The position numbers and the translations under genes were made by a program. A stretch of 64,000 nucleotides of DNA from Bordetella parapertussis (lineage in GTDB: Bacteria; Pseudomonadota; Gammaproteobacteria; Burkholderiales; SG8-41): NCBI GenBank assembly GCA_945861275.1, contig CAMATZ010000013.1, positions 1 to 64,000 on the forward strand, read 5' to 3'. Positions 17,557 through 27,352 of this stretch are shown piece by piece (positions within the stretch are counted from its first letter, which is position 1; each line of letters opens with the position of its first letter). Below the pieces are notes generated by a model that ran no database searches, had not been told where the DNA came from, and saw only the letters and a program-made list of their open reading frames with translations.

Positions 17557-18489
17557 TCACTTTACTTTGGCGTATTTTCCCGTCAACTGCGGCGTCAGTC
17601 CTTCGAGTTTTTTGTTCGCCCGATCCAGCCGCGTTTCGCGTCCCCAGGTGCGCTTTAGATCGTCTTTCACGTTAATGGTCAGCTTGCCGCACTTTTCAAC
17701 TTCGAGTTCGATTTTGTCGCCGTCCTGAAAACCGCTCAAGCCCCGGTGATTGGTGCCGGTGGCTACGATGTCGCCGGGTTCCAGTGTGTGTATCGAGGAG
17801 ATCCACTCGATGCAGCGCGGTATGTTGTGCGCCATGTCGCTGGTGTTGAAGTTTTGTTTGACTTCGCCGTTGACCTTCAGTGTGATTTGCAGCTTGTGTG
17901 GATCGGGAATTTCATCGGCGGTGACGATATACGGCCCGATAGGCGCGAAGGTGTCGCGCGATTTCATCTGGAAAAATACATTGTTGGGCGGCGGCAGGCC
18001 GCGCGCGGAACCGTCGATGAAACACATGTAACCGAAAATATAAGGCATCGCATCGGCGGCTTTGACGTTGGTGGCACGTTTGCCGATGACCAGTGCAATT
18101 TCGGCCTCACCCTCGAACAACGTCGCGGGCACGTCGGGCAGCACCATAGTGTCGCCGTTGCCGATGATGGCGCCCGGCGCTTTATTGAAGGCGTTGATGG
18201 GCGCGGGTTCCGCGCGCGTGCCGTCTTCCATGTAGTTCACCGCCATGCAATCGATGGTGGCGGGACGCAACAGCGGCGGACGGATGCGCACGCTGCTGAT
18301 CGGCACGCCGCTGCCTTTGGCGACGGCGTCTTCGAGCTTCGCGCGCCAGGCGCCGAAGTTGGCGATCAGGCCGTTGATAAGATCGTGCGGGCCGGCGTGG
18401 GGTATCGACTGCACCACAGCGGTGACGTCGACCACATTGTCGCCCTTGACGATGCCCAATTTGAAGTCATCGAAATACATTATTTTCAT
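17557..18489 (-). CDS. Fumarylacetoacetate hydrolase (FAH) family protein
   Basis: A 310-residue FAH-superfamily enzyme that would cleave C-C bonds of, or hydrate, oxo-acid intermediates in aromatic breakdown. The conserved metal-site segment FEGEAEIALVIGKRA, the PIGPYIVTADEIPDP block and the late GTNHRGLSGFQDGDKIELEV block are all present. AAAGGA sits about 7 nt upstream of the ATG. It is the first gene of the minus-strand run FAH, GMC, D-2-hydroxyacid dehydrogenase, ACMSD-like hydrolase, and diverges from an HsaA-like flavoprotein across 160 bp. Together these suggest a ring-cleavage pathway whose substrate is not known. Confidence 0.89.
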   Translation of the reverse strand: MKIMYFDDFKLGIVKGDNVVDVTAVVQSIPHAGPHDLINGLIANFGAWRAKLEDAVAKGSGVPISSVRIRPPLLRPATIDCMAVNYMEDGTRAEPAPINAFNKAPGAIIGNGDTMVLPDVPATLFEGEAEIALVIGKRATNVKAADAMPYIFGYMCFIDGSARGLPPPNNVFFQMKSRDTFAPIGPYIVTADEIPDPHKLQITLKVNGEVKQNFNTSDMAHNIPRCIEWISSIHTLEPGDIVATGTNHRGLSGFQDGDKIELEVEKCGKLTINVKDDLKRTWGRETRLDRANKKLEGLTPQLTGKYAKVK

Positions 18490-18649
18490 GGCTGTTCCTT
18501 TGGTTGAGTGTAAAAAAGATTCAAGCAGCGACAGCGGCGCGCACCGCGCTTGAAGATATCTCGCGGTTATCGCGCTGGGGCAGGGTGATCAAAGCGGCTA
18601 AAATACAGCCCGAGTATATTCAAAAATCAGGTTGCCAGTCCAGTTACCC

Positions 18650-19858
18650 ATGAACGCGCCGAATCACACTACCCCCAGTTTCGCCGGCGTTTCCTGCGAC
18701 GACACCCTGCGTCGGGCCCGCGATCTGGTGCCCGCGCTGCGCAGCCGTGCCGCACAAGCCGAAGCCGCGCGCGTGATGCTGCCGGAAACGGTGAGCGACC
18801 TTCAGCGTATCGGCGCGCTGCGCATCCTCCAGCCCCAACGCTGGGGCGGCATGGAACTCGATTTCATCTCCTATATCGATGTGCCGATGGAACTGGCGCG
18901 CGGCTGCGCATCAACCAGCTGGAATGTGGTCAATCTCTCCATCCACAACTGGATGCTCGCGCTGTACGAGGAGCGCGCGCAAGCTGATGTGTGGGATGCC
19001 GACCCACAGGCCCTGATCGCGGCGGGCATTGCGTTTCCGCAGGGGCGCGCGCGCAAGGCCGATGGGGGTTATGTGATCAGCGGCAAGTGGAATTTCTCCA
19101 GCGGCGTGAATATCGCCGAGTGGTGCATGCTGGCGGTCACTGTGCGGGACACGGATCAAGTGATCGATCACCGCATGTGCCTGCTCGACAAATCGCAGTA
19201 CCAGGTGGTGGACGACTGGCACACGCTGGGCATGCGCTCCACCGGCAGCATGACGGTGATCGCCAAAGACATTTTTGTGCCGGCATACCGCGCGCTGTGC
19301 ATGTACGACATCCGCGGCGGCGATGGGTTTCCCGGCGCCAGGGGCAACCCTAATCCGCTGTATCGCATGTCGCTCACCGCACTCGGCGGCCACGGCATCG
19401 CCGCCACGGCGGTGGGCAACGCCATGGCCGCGCTGGAACATACGCTGGCGCTGGTGAAGGAGCGCAGCACCAACTACACCGGCTTGAAAATGCGCGACCA
19501 GCAGATCGTGCAACATCGCGTAGCCATGGCCGGCGCGAAAATCGATTCCGCGCAGCTCATGCTGCGCAGCGATGCGCTTGAGGCGCAGGCACAAGCGAAA
19601 AAAAACGTGATTCCCGACCAGGAGAAAAAGCTGCGCTACCGGCGCAACGCCGCGTATGCCGCCACCCTGTGCACCGAAGCCGTGGATGCGCTGCACAGCG
19701 TCACCGGCGCCACCGGCATCTACCAGTCGTATCCGCTGGAGCGCATCTTCCGCGACGCGCATGCGCTGGGGGCGCATATCAGCCTTAATTTTGATGCACA
19801 GGCGCCGTCGTGGGGACTGGTGGCCTTGGGCGGGGAAGTTGAAAATCCCACGCTGTAG
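18650..19858 (+). CDS. Acyl-CoA dehydrogenase-fold flavin monooxygenase (HsaA-like), paralogue 1
   Basis: A 402-residue flavoprotein with the acyl-CoA dehydrogenase fold. It resembles HsaA and related two-component aromatic monooxygenases more than true CoA dehydrogenases: N-terminal helices with LRILQPQRWGGMELD, a middle domain with VISGKWNFSSGVNIAEW, and a C-terminal helical domain with LHSVTGATGIYQSYPLERIF. Enzymes of this type use reduced flavin from a separate reductase, and no such reductase gene is in the window. The ATG at 18650 is preferred over a TTG at 18632. It diverges from the FAH operon and is probably part of that pathway. Two paralogues lie at 29.95 and 35.95 kb. Confidence 0.85.
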   Translation: MNAPNHTTPSFAGVSCDDTLRRARDLVPALRSRAAQAEAARVMLPETVSDLQRIGALRILQPQRWGGMELDFISYIDVPMELARGCASTSWNVVNLSIHNWMLALYEERAQADVWDADPQALIAAGIAFPQGRARKADGGYVISGKWNFSSGVNIAEWCMLAVTVRDTDQVIDHRMCLLDKSQYQVVDDWHTLGMRSTGSMTVIAKDIFVPAYRALCMYDIRGGDGFPGARGNPNPLYRMSLTALGGHGIAATAVGNAMAALEHTLALVKERSTNYTGLKMRDQQIVQHRVAMAGAKIDSAQLMLRSDALEAQAQAKKNVIPDQEKKLRYRRNAAYAATLCTEAVDALHSVTGATGIYQSYPLERIFRDAHALGAHISLNFDAQAPSWGLVALGGEVENPTL

Positions 19859-19966
19859 GGCGGGTTAGGCGCCGCTGTACGGCATCGTAACCCGCCGTTC
19901 GGCCGTGGCGTGCGCGCGGCGGGTTACGGCGCAAAGGGCGCGCCTGACCTGCCCTACGGATCGCGG
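19859..19966. repeat. GGGTTA/TAACCC palindromic spacer
   Basis: CGTAACCCGCCG (19886-19897) and CGGCGGGTTACG (19917-19928) form a perfect 12-bp inverted repeat, flanked by further GGGTTAGGCG and GGTCAGGCG copies. It fills the gap between two convergent genes. Confidence 0.65.
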
Positions 19967-21787
19967 TCAGGCGCCCGGTGCGGTTTTCTGATCCAGCGCT
20001 TCCCAGCGCTCATATTTCTTCGCCAGCCGCTGTCCGATTTCACCCGTGCGCTTGTTATCGGCTTTGATCGCTTCGGCGCCCTGCTTGTGGTAATCGGCGC
20101 TACTCATGCGTGCGGTCAGGGCTTGTTGTTCCTGCTCCAGCGCTTCGATTTCGCCGGGCAGCGCGTCGAGTTCACGCTGTTCCTTGAAGCTCATTTTGGC
20201 TTTGGGTTTCTCGCGCGAGGCAGCCTGCGGCTTGATGTCAGATGATGCGGCAATAGCGGGCGGCGTCCGCTGCGCCAGCCAGTCGCTGTAGCCGCCGACG
20301 TATTCCTTCCACTTGCCATTGCCTTCGGCTACCAGCGTTTGCGTGACGATGTTATCCAGAAACGCGCGGTCGTGGCTTACCAGCAGCAGCGTGCCGGCGT
20401 AGCTTTGCAGGGTATCTTCGAGAAGCTCGAGCGATTCGATGTCAAGATCATTGGTGGGTTCGTCGAGTACCAGCAGGTTGGCGGGCTGCGCGAACAATCG
20501 TGCCAGCAGCAGGCGGTTGCGTTCACCGCCGGAGAGCATTTTGACGGGCGCCTGCGCGCGTTGCGGCGGGAACAGAAAGTCGTTGAGGTAGCTCATGACG
20601 TGCTTGCGGCCATTGGCGGTTTCCACCCATTCGGAACCGGGGCTGATGGTTTCAACGAGTGTGCGCTCGGGATCGAGCTGCGCGCGCATTTGGTCGAAGT
20701 AAGCAATTTGCAGATTGGTGCCCAGGCGCACGCTGCCCGCCTCAGGCGTCAGCGTGCCGAGTATCAGCTTAATCAGTGTCGATTTGCCCGCGCCGTTGGG
20801 TCCGATGAAACCAAACCTGTCGCCGCGCATGATGCGTAACGACAGATGGCTGACCACGGTGTTGTCGGCAGAGTCACCGGCGTTGCGAAAGCGCTTGCTG
20901 ACATCGATGAGTTCGGCCACCAGTTTGCCGGAACGTTCTCCTGCATCCAGCGCGAGCTGCACTTTGCCCAGACGTTCGCGCCGCGCGGCGCGTTCATTGC
21001 GCAGCGCTTCCAGCCGGCGCACACGCCCTTCGTTGCGGGTGCGGCGTGCCTGGATGCCCTTGCGTATCCACACTTCCTCCTGCGCCCAGAATTTGTCGAA
21101 CTTGCGGTTCATCACTTCTTCCGCCGCGAGCTGATCAGCCTTGCGCGTCTCGTAGGCCGCGAAGTTGCCGGGGTAGGAACGCAGCAGCCCGCGATCGAGT
21201 TCGACGATGCGCGTGGCGACTCGATCCAGAAACGCGCGGTCATGGGTGATGATGATCATGGACTTGACCGGGCCCGACAGCAGCAGGTCTTCCAGCAGCG
21301 TAATGCCGTCGATGTCGAGGTGATTGGTCGGTTCATCGAGCAGCAGCAGATCGGGTTTTTTCGCCAGCGCGAGCGCCAGCATGGCGCGTTTGCGTTCGCC
21401 GCCGGAAGCGGTGGCGGTGGGCCGATTTTCATCGAGCTCGAAGCGATGCAAAAATTCGGTGAGCCGCGCCTCGGCGGCCCAGCGCTCGCGCTCGTCGTGC
21501 AGCGCTTCGAATCCGGCACACAGCGCGAGACTCTCGCGCAATGTGGGTGCCTCCGGCGGCGCGGATTCCTGTTCGACCATGGCGATGCGCAAGCCATCGT
21601 CGCCTCCCAACACGCCGTCGTCCAGCGCAAGCTGGCCGGCGATGATTTTCAGCAGTGATGATTTGCCGCTGCCGTTACGCCCGATGAGACCAATGCGTTC
21701 ATTGGGCTGCACGGTGAGGTTGGCGCGGTCGAGCAGCGGGGTAAGGCCGAAGGCGAGTTCGGCGTCTTGCAGGGTAAGCAGGGCCAT
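19967..21787 (-). CDS. uup: ABC-F family ATPase, Uup-like
   Basis: A 606-residue soluble ABC-F protein with two ATPase domains and no membrane part. Walker A motifs are GLIGRNGSGKSS (about 33-44) and GFIGPNGAGKST. Signatures are SGGERKRAML and SGGERNRLLL, and the Walker B segments are LLLLDEPTNHLD and LLVLDEPTNDLD. A Lys/Glu-rich coiled-coil tail after about residue 520, with EIEALEQEQQALTARMSS, matches Uup. ABC-F proteins act on ribosomes or, for Uup, influence DNA branch-structure metabolism. The ATG at 21787 is preferred over an upstream start lying in a repeat. It lies about 270 bp downstream of the Anbu-cluster transglutaminase and is probably independent of it. Confidence 0.9.
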   Translation of the reverse strand: MALLTLQDAELAFGLTPLLDRANLTVQPNERIGLIGRNGSGKSSLLKIIAGQLALDDGVLGGDDGLRIAMVEQESAPPEAPTLRESLALCAGFEALHDERERWAAEARLTEFLHRFELDENRPTATASGGERKRAMLALALAKKPDLLLLDEPTNHLDIDGITLLEDLLLSGPVKSMIIITHDRAFLDRVATRIVELDRGLLRSYPGNFAAYETRKADQLAAEEVMNRKFDKFWAQEEVWIRKGIQARRTRNEGRVRRLEALRNERAARRERLGKVQLALDAGERSGKLVAELIDVSKRFRNAGDSADNTVVSHLSLRIMRGDRFGFIGPNGAGKSTLIKLILGTLTPEAGSVRLGTNLQIAYFDQMRAQLDPERTLVETISPGSEWVETANGRKHVMSYLNDFLFPPQRAQAPVKMLSGGERNRLLLARLFAQPANLLVLDEPTNDLDIESLELLEDTLQSYAGTLLLVSHDRAFLDNIVTQTLVAEGNGKWKEYVGGYSDWLAQRTPPAIAASSDIKPQAASREKPKAKMSFKEQRELDALPGEIEALEQEQQALTARMSSADYHKQGAEAIKADNKRTGEIGQRLAKKYERWEALDQKTAPGA

Positions 21788-21807
21788 GGCGCTAAAAACC
21801 TTTTTTG

Positions 21808-22029
21808 CCACAGAGAGCACAGAGGAGCACAGAGGAAAACCCGCCAATCCCGTCATTCTGGCGAACGCCGGTATCCCCTTCCCTTGAGGGAAGGTAGGTT
21901 GGGTGCGCTAAGCCCAATCCGAAGGATCTCGATTCAAGATGCTTCGCATGATTGCACGCACTGGATACCGGCCTCCGCCGGAATGACGAGGAATTGTATG
22001 CTCTGCGATCCTCTGCTTCCTCTGTGGCT
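21808..22029. repeat. Nested inverted repeats (CACAGAG outside, GTCATTC inside)
   Basis: An outer pair, GCCACAGAGAGCACAGAGGA and a CCTCTGTGGC arm ending at 22029, encloses an inner CGTCATTCTGGCG...CGCCGGAATGACG pair (21851-21988). The inner pair itself contains GAAGGATCTCGATTCAAGAT. A close relative of the inner element is at 41453-41592. Confidence 0.65.
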
Positions 22030-22053
22030 AATGTATTTTGTAACTTACTATTT

Positions 22054-25000
22054 TTACGAGGGCATCCAGCGCAAATCCAGCGTCAGCGGAAACCCTGGAT
22101 TCAGCGCCTCCGGCTCCACGAGCATCGGCCCCGGCGTATGACCGTGATCCCAGAAGCGCGCCATGCGCCGTGCTTCTGCTTCATTGGCGTTGACCGGAAA
22201 GGTATCGTAGTTGCGCCCGCCGGGGTGAGACACGTGGTAAGTGCAACCGCCGATGGAACGCCTGCTCCAGGTGTCAACCACATCGAATACCAGCGGCGCC
22301 TGCACGGCTATACTGGGATGCAGAGCCGACGGTGGACTCCATGCGCGATAACGCACGCCGGCGACTGATTCGCCCGGCACGCCGGTGGGATGCAGCGGCA
22401 ATGCGCGTCCGTTGCATGCCACCAGGTGGCGTGACTCGGTAAGGCCATTGACTTTGACCTGCAGACGCTCGACCGACGAATCGACGTAGCGCGCAGTCGC
22501 GCCTGCGCGCACTTCTTCGCCCAGCACATTCCACGGTTCCATCGCCTGCCGCAGTTCGATGCGCACATTTTCGTAGGTGGCGGTGCCGTAACGCGGGAAA
22601 CGAAACTCGATGAAAGGCGCGAACCAGCTGAAATCAAAGGCATAGCCCGCGCGCTGCAGATCGCGCACCACGTCGAGCATGTCGGCGGCGACGAAATGCG
22701 GCAGCATGAAGCGGTCGTGCAGTTGCGTGCCCCAGCGGATCAGTTTGCCCTGGTACGGCGTCTTCCAGAAGCGCGCCACCAGCGTGCGCAGCAACAGCAT
22801 TTGTGTCAGGCTCATCTGCGGATGCGGCGGCATTTCAAAGGCGCGAAACTCCAGCAAGCCCAGGCGCCCGGTGACGCTGTCCGGCGAGTAGAGCTTGTCG
22901 ATGCAGAACTCGGCGCGATGCGTGTTGCCGGTGAGATCGACCAGCAGATTGCGCAGCAGCCGGTCCACTAGCCAGGGCGTCAGTGATTCTTCACCCGCGA
23001 CTTGCTTCGCCGCCATTTGCTGAAAAGCGATTTCCAGCTCATACAGATTGTCGTCGCGCGCCTCATCCACGCGCGGCGCCTGGCTGGTGGGCCCGATGAA
23101 CGGCCCCGAAAACAGATACGAAAGCGCGGGATGATTCTGCCAATAGGTGATCAGGCTGCGCAGTAAATCGGGCCTGCGCAGCAGCGGACTATCCGCCGCC
23201 GTGGCGCCGCCGAGCGTGACATGGTTGCCGCCGCCGGTGCCGGTGTGGCGTCCGTCGAGCATGAATTTCTCGCTGCCCAGGCGCGTCAGGCGCGCTTCCT
23301 CATACAGCGCAAAGGTGTTGGCGCTGAGGCTGTCCCAGTCCGCCGCAGGATGAATATTGACTTCAATCACGCCCGGATCCGGGGTGACATTGAGCACGCA
23401 CAGGCGCGGATCGGCCACCGGCCCATAACCTTCGATGCGCACCCGCAGCGCCAGCTTTTCGGCCACGCCCTCCAGCGCGGCGATCAGATTCAAATAATCC
23501 TCGGCGCGTTTGAAAGGAGGCAGGAATACATGCAGGCGCTGATCGCGAACTTCAATACACAGGGCGGTGCGCACCACTTCACGCGGCGTGGGTTTCTTCG
23601 CGTGGTTGCGTGCGTGGCGCTTTTTTTCGGCGAGCGTATGCGCATCGTGTAAATCACCGCGTTCCTCGAACGGATCGCGCTCGAATTCCGGTTCGATGTC
23701 CTCGGGCAGGCGTTCAGGCAGTGATGCGAGCGGCAGGCGATTGCCCAGCGCCGAATCGCCGAACAGCAGGTAGAGACGATCGCGCTTGAGTGGCCACGGC
23801 GAGCTTTGCCATTCTGTAGCTGCGCCGGGATGCGGCGTCTCATCGTGTGCCTTGAGCGGCAGTACAAATCCCGCGGGAATTTCCGCACCACGTTCCAGCG
23901 CACGGCGCAGCCGCGTGCGTTCGTCGGCATCCTTGAACGGCACGGTGAGTGGGTCGATATTGACGGGCAGCCTGGCGTCGGTAGCGAGCAGCAGCAAGGG
24001 GTCCTCGTACGCGGCGATCACCAGTTCGCGCGCGATGCCGAGCGCATCCGCTACGGCGTGCGCGAAGTGCCGCGCGTCGTTGCTGGCGGCGGTGGCGGGT
24101 GCGCTGTCCGAGGCGATGAGAGCGGGATTCTTCCACACCGGTTTGCCATCTCGGCGCCAATGAAAGCCGATGGCCCAGCGTGGCAGCGGCTCGCCCGGAT
24201 ACCACTTGCCCTGCCCGTAAAACACCAGTGCGCCAGGCGCGAAGCGTTGCTTCAGGCGCCACGCCAGTTGTTCCGCCAGCGTCCACTTTGCCGGCGATAG
24301 CGCGGTGTAGTTCCATTCCGCGCCATCCATGTCGTCGATCGACACGAAAGTCGGCTCGCCGCCCTGCGTCAGGCGCACATCGCCGTCCGCAAGTTCTGCG
24401 TCCACTTGTTTGCCGAGGCGGTCTATGTCCGTCCACTGCACCGGCGTATACGGCTGGGTGACACGCGGGTCTTCGTGGATGCGCGTAACCGACATCGCGA
24501 AATCGAATTGCGTTTCACACGGATCGACCGCACCGATGATGGCCGCGGCGCTGGCCGGTGAGGGCGTGCAGGCGAGCGGAATATGGCCTTCGCCGGCGAG
24601 CAGTCCTGAAGTCGGGTCCAGGCCGATCCAACCGGCCCCGGGTATGTAAGCCTCGGCCCAGGCGTGCAGGTCGGTGAAATCATGCGCCGGGCCGGCGGGG
24701 CCATCGAGGGGCTTCACGTCGGCGGTGAGTTGAATCAGGTAGCCGGAGACAAAGCGCGCGGCAACTCCGCAGTGGCGCAGCAGTTGCACCAGCAGCCAGC
24801 CGCTGTCACGGCATGATCCGCTGCCCAGTGTGAGGGTATGTTCGCCAGTCTGCACGCCCGCTTCCATGCGCACCAGATATTTGATATTACCGGCTAATTT
24901 CTGGTTAATGGCGACCAGGAAATCAATCGTGTTATTGCCGTCGCGCCAGTGCCTGGCGCGAAAATCAGCGAGCCACCGTGTCAGCAGCGGGCCGCGTTCA

Positions 25001-25362
25001 GCGATCGCCAGATACGGTGTGAGGTCCTGCGCGAGGTCGGCGCGGTACGAGAATGGAAAGTGATCGGCGTAACTTTCCATGAAAAAATCGAAGGGATTCA
25101 CCACCGTCATGTCGGCCACCAGATCGACGGTGATTTCGAGCTCGCGCGCCTTTTCCGGAAACACGAAACGCGCAATGTAATTGCCGAAGATATCCTGCTG
25201 CCAGTTGATGAAATGCTGCTCCGGCTTGAGGTTGAGCGAGTACGACAACACCGGCGTGCGGCAGTGCGGCGCCGGACGCAGTCTCACTTCATGTGGCGAC
25301 AGCGTGACCGGCCGCGCATAGCGGTAGCGGGTCTGGTGATGCAGCGTGATCTGGATGCTCAT
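22054..25362 (-). CDS. Transglutaminase-like protease fused to DUF2126
   Basis: A 1102-residue fusion. Residues 1-85 form the bacterial transglutaminase N-terminal beta-domain. Residues 155-255 form the transglutaminase core, with an apparent Cys-His-Asp triad at Cys184 (GSGSCRDS), His233 (DLHAWAEA) and Asp249 (IGLDPTSG). Residues about 310-1100 form DUF2126. In many bacteria this fusion is encoded with a circularly permuted ATP-grasp, an alpha-E protein and the proteasome-like Anbu, and all four lie here on the minus strand in the order ATP-grasp, alpha-E, Anbu, transglutaminase. The set is thought to make and/or cleave a peptide-like tag or metabolite, but the product is unknown. The gene is full length and intact. 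Confidence 0.93.
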   Translation of the reverse strand: MSIQITLHHQTRYRYARPVTLSPHEVRLRPAPHCRTPVLSYSLNLKPEQHFINWQQDIFGNYIARFVFPEKARELEITVDLVADMTVVNPFDFFMESYADHFPFSYRADLAQDLTPYLAIAERGPLLTRWLADFRARHWRDGNNTIDFLVAINQKLAGNIKYLVRMEAGVQTGEHTLTLGSGSCRDSGWLLVQLLRHCGVAARFVSGYLIQLTADVKPLDGPAGPAHDFTDLHAWAEAYIPGAGWIGLDPTSGLLAGEGHIPLACTPSPASAAAIIGAVDPCETQFDFAMSVTRIHEDPRVTQPYTPVQWTDIDRLGKQVDAELADGDVRLTQGGEPTFVSIDDMDGAEWNYTALSPAKWTLAEQLAWRLKQRFAPGALVFYGQGKWYPGEPLPRWAIGFHWRRDGKPVWKNPALIASDSAPATAASNDARHFAHAVADALGIARELVIAAYEDPLLLLATDARLPVNIDPLTVPFKDADERTRLRRALERGAEIPAGFVLPLKAHDETPHPGAATEWQSSPWPLKRDRLYLLFGDSALGNRLPLASLPERLPEDIEPEFERDPFEERGDLHDAHTLAEKKRHARNHAKKPTPREVVRTALCIEVRDQRLHVFLPPFKRAEDYLNLIAALEGVAEKLALRVRIEGYGPVADPRLCVLNVTPDPGVIEVNIHPAADWDSLSANTFALYEEARLTRLGSEKFMLDGRHTGTGGGNHVTLGGATAADSPLLRRPDLLRSLITYWQNHPALSYLFSGPFIGPTSQAPRVDEARDDNLYELEIAFQQMAAKQVAGEESLTPWLVDRLLRNLLVDLTGNTHRAEFCIDKLYSPDSVTGRLGLLEFRAFEMPPHPQMSLTQMLLLRTLVARFWKTPYQGKLIRWGTQLHDRFMLPHFVAADMLDVVRDLQRAGYAFDFSWFAPFIEFRFPRYGTATYENVRIELRQAMEPWNVLGEEVRAGATARYVDSSVERLQVKVNGLTESRHLVACNGRALPLHPTGVPGESVAGVRYRAWSPPSALHPSIAVQAPLVFDVVDTWSRRSIGGCTYHVSHPGGRNYDTFPVNANEAEARRMARFWDHGHTPGPMLVEPEALNPGFPLTLDLRWMPS

Positions 25363-25380
25363 GGCGTGAAACTAAATACG

Positions 25381-25519
25381 TGAAGAGTGAAGAGTGAAGA
25401 GTGAAGAGTGAAGGGTGACGCGGTGAGGGGTGAGGGGTGAAGGGTGAGGGGTCAACGGTGAACGGGTACTTCACGCATTCACGGATCACTCTTCACCCTT
25501 CACTCTTCACCATTCACGC
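25381..25519. repeat. TGAAGAG tandem/inverted repeat between Anbu-1 and transglutaminase
   Basis: Left arm: tandem TGAAGAG units changing to GTGAGGGG units. Right arm: CACTCTTCACCCTT and CACTCTTCACCATTCAC. It could form a long imperfect hairpin in the mRNA between the two genes. The same unit recurs at 27.35 kb between two other genes of this cluster. Confidence 0.7.
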
Positions 25520-25521
25520 AA

Positions 25522-26277
25522 TTAGTCGGTATCGGGAACGCCATCGCCATTCCAGTCGGGGTTGGGCAGTTGTGCAAACACGCGGCGCAGTCCTTCGCCC
25601 CACTCGGTGTGGATCATTTTGAAATAGGCGTCGGCTTCATCGATACGGCGCTGCAGGCGCAGCTTGAGGCTGTTGTTGTCGTAAATCACGATATCAATCG
25701 GCAGACCAACTGAAATATTGCTGCGCATGGTCGAGTCAAACGACACCAGCACGCACTTGGCGGCCTCCATTAAATGTGTGTGGCGCGTGATCACGCGGTC
25801 GATCACCGGCTTGCCGTATTTGCTCTCGCCAATCTGGAAATATGGCGTTTCCGGCGCTGCCTCGATGAAATTGCCTTCGCTGTAAATTTTAAACAGGCGT
25901 TGCGGTTCGCCACGGATCTGTCCGCCGACCACGAACGATGCGCCGATGTTGATGTTGCTCTGCTGCAGGTAAGGTCCATCGCGGCGGTGCACTTCACGCA
26001 AGGCGTTGCCAACCAGATTGGCGATTTCGAACATCGATGACGCGTTATGCACCGTCTTGTTGGCGTCGCTCGCGCGCGACTGGTGCTCGAGCAGGTTGAT
26101 TGCGCTCTGCGTGATCGACAGATTACCCGAGCTTAAGATCACGATCAGGCGCTCGCCCTCGTTTGCGATCACATGCATCTTGCGGAAGGTGGCGATGTTG
26201 TCAACGCCGGCGTTGGTGCGCGAGTCCGAGGCGAATACCATGCCGGCATCCAGCAGTACGGCGACACAGTAGGTCAT
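25522..26277 (-). CDS. Anbu proteasome-like peptidase, copy 1
   Basis: A 251-residue member of the Anbu (ancestral beta subunit) family of Ntn hydrolases related to HslV and the 20S proteasome. It starts MTYCVAVL; removal of Met would expose Thr as the nucleophile, and FASDSRTNAG supplies the conserved Asp with a Lys near residue 33. Anbu forms self-assembled rings and its peptidase activity is debated. It lies in the ATP-grasp/alpha-E/transglutaminase cluster. The tail ends PDWNGDGVPDTD, an Asp-rich loop like a calcium-binding repeat, which is absent from the second copy at 29222. Its substrate is unknown. Confidence 0.92.
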   Translation of the reverse strand: MTYCVAVLLDAGMVFASDSRTNAGVDNIATFRKMHVIANEGERLIVILSSGNLSITQSAINLLEHQSRASDANKTVHNASSMFEIANLVGNALREVHRRDGPYLQQSNINIGASFVVGGQIRGEPQRLFKIYSEGNFIEAAPETPYFQIGESKYGKPVIDRVITRHTHLMEAAKCVLVSFDSTMRSNISVGLPIDIVIYDNNSLKLRLQRRIDEADAYFKMIHTEWGEGLRRVFAQLPNPDWNGDGVPDTD

Positions 26278-26337
26278 GCGGGTCCCATCATAGGTGTAGC
26301 GTCAGGCGCGAAGCTTAGTTTAACCTAGATTTAATCC

Positions 26338-27342
26338 TCAGGGCTTTACAACCGGACTTGCGGCGGACTGCATTTGCTGGGACGGATAAACCGGCGCCAG
26401 AAAATCACGGTTGATTTCGTCGGCCAGCGCCAACAGCTTGTCGAGAAATTCCATCAGATACTCATGCAAGCCGGCATTGAAGATGAGCGAGGTGCGTCCG
26501 TAATGCAGTTGCGCGTGCAGCTCACCCGCGAGCCGCTCAGCCTCGCGCGAGGCGTTGTCGCACAAATTCTGCAGGATGACATAGATGTCGTTCATGCAGG
26601 CATGCAGCGAACGCGGCACGTCGTCGCGCAGGATCAGCAGTTCCGCCACCTTCACCGGCGTGATCAAATCGCGGTACACCTTGCGGTAGGAATCGAACGC
26701 GGAGAGCGATCGCAGCAGTGCGCCCCACTGGTAGTAATCGACGGCACCCCCGACATCGGCGGCGCTTGGCAGCAGCGTGTGGTACTTCACGTCGAGCAGG
26801 CGCGCGGTGTTGTCGGCGCGCTCCATGAAGGTGCCGAGCCGGATGAAACTGTAACCCTCGTCGCGCAGCATGGTGCCGAAGGTTACGCCACGGAACTGGT
26901 GCGAGCGTATTTTCACCCAGTCGAAAAACTCACCCAGTCCCTCGGCCTGCAATCGCACGTAATCCTTATTGCGCATTTCCAGCCACAAGCCGTTGATATC
27001 CTCGTACATTTCAGAGGTGATGGCGCCGCGCACGGTGCGCGCGTTCTCGCGCGCCGCCTGCACGCAGGAATACAGACTCGAGGGATTCGCCGGGTCCAGC
27101 ACCATGAAGCGCAAGACATTATCGGAGGTTATCGGGCCGGGATAACGGTCGTAGTAGGCGCTGGCAAGTCCGTGGATCACCAGCGGCAGTGCCCACGGCT
27201 CCGCCCACGATTGGCCGGATTCCTGAACGCGGTAGGGCAGCAGGGACATGCGATAGGTCACATCGAGCAGGCGCGCAGTGTTCTCGGCGCGCTCGATGTG
27301 GCGCGACATCCAGTAGAGATTGTTGGCGGCGCGGCTTAGCAT
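26338..27342 (-). CDS. Alpha-E domain protein
   Basis: A 334-residue all-helical alpha-E (DUF403) protein. The repeated hallmark ERAENTARLLDVTYRM near residue 17 recurs as MERADNTARLLDVKYHT near 174, showing an internal duplication. It starts MLSRAANNLYWMSRHIERAE, the typical family N-terminus. Alpha-E proteins almost always sit beside a circularly permuted ATP-grasp and are thought to help it in peptide or amide synthesis. Here the gene lies 72 nt after the ATP-grasp gene and 60 nt before Anbu-1. No catalytic role is established. Confidence 0.92.
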   Translation of the reverse strand: MLSRAANNLYWMSRHIERAENTARLLDVTYRMSLLPYRVQESGQSWAEPWALPLVIHGLASAYYDRYPGPITSDNVLRFMVLDPANPSSLYSCVQAARENARTVRGAITSEMYEDINGLWLEMRNKDYVRLQAEGLGEFFDWVKIRSHQFRGVTFGTMLRDEGYSFIRLGTFMERADNTARLLDVKYHTLLPSAADVGGAVDYYQWGALLRSLSAFDSYRKVYRDLITPVKVAELLILRDDVPRSLHACMNDIYVILQNLCDNASREAERLAGELHAQLHYGRTSLIFNAGLHEYLMEFLDKLLALADEINRDFLAPVYPSQQMQSAASPVVKP

Positions 27343-27352
27343 GGTGGGTTCA

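Noticed and set aside
25381..25450. CRISPR-like array of GTGAAGAG units
   Set aside because: The units are 7-8 bp in direct tandem without spacers and are mirrored by an inverted arm; no cas genes are present.
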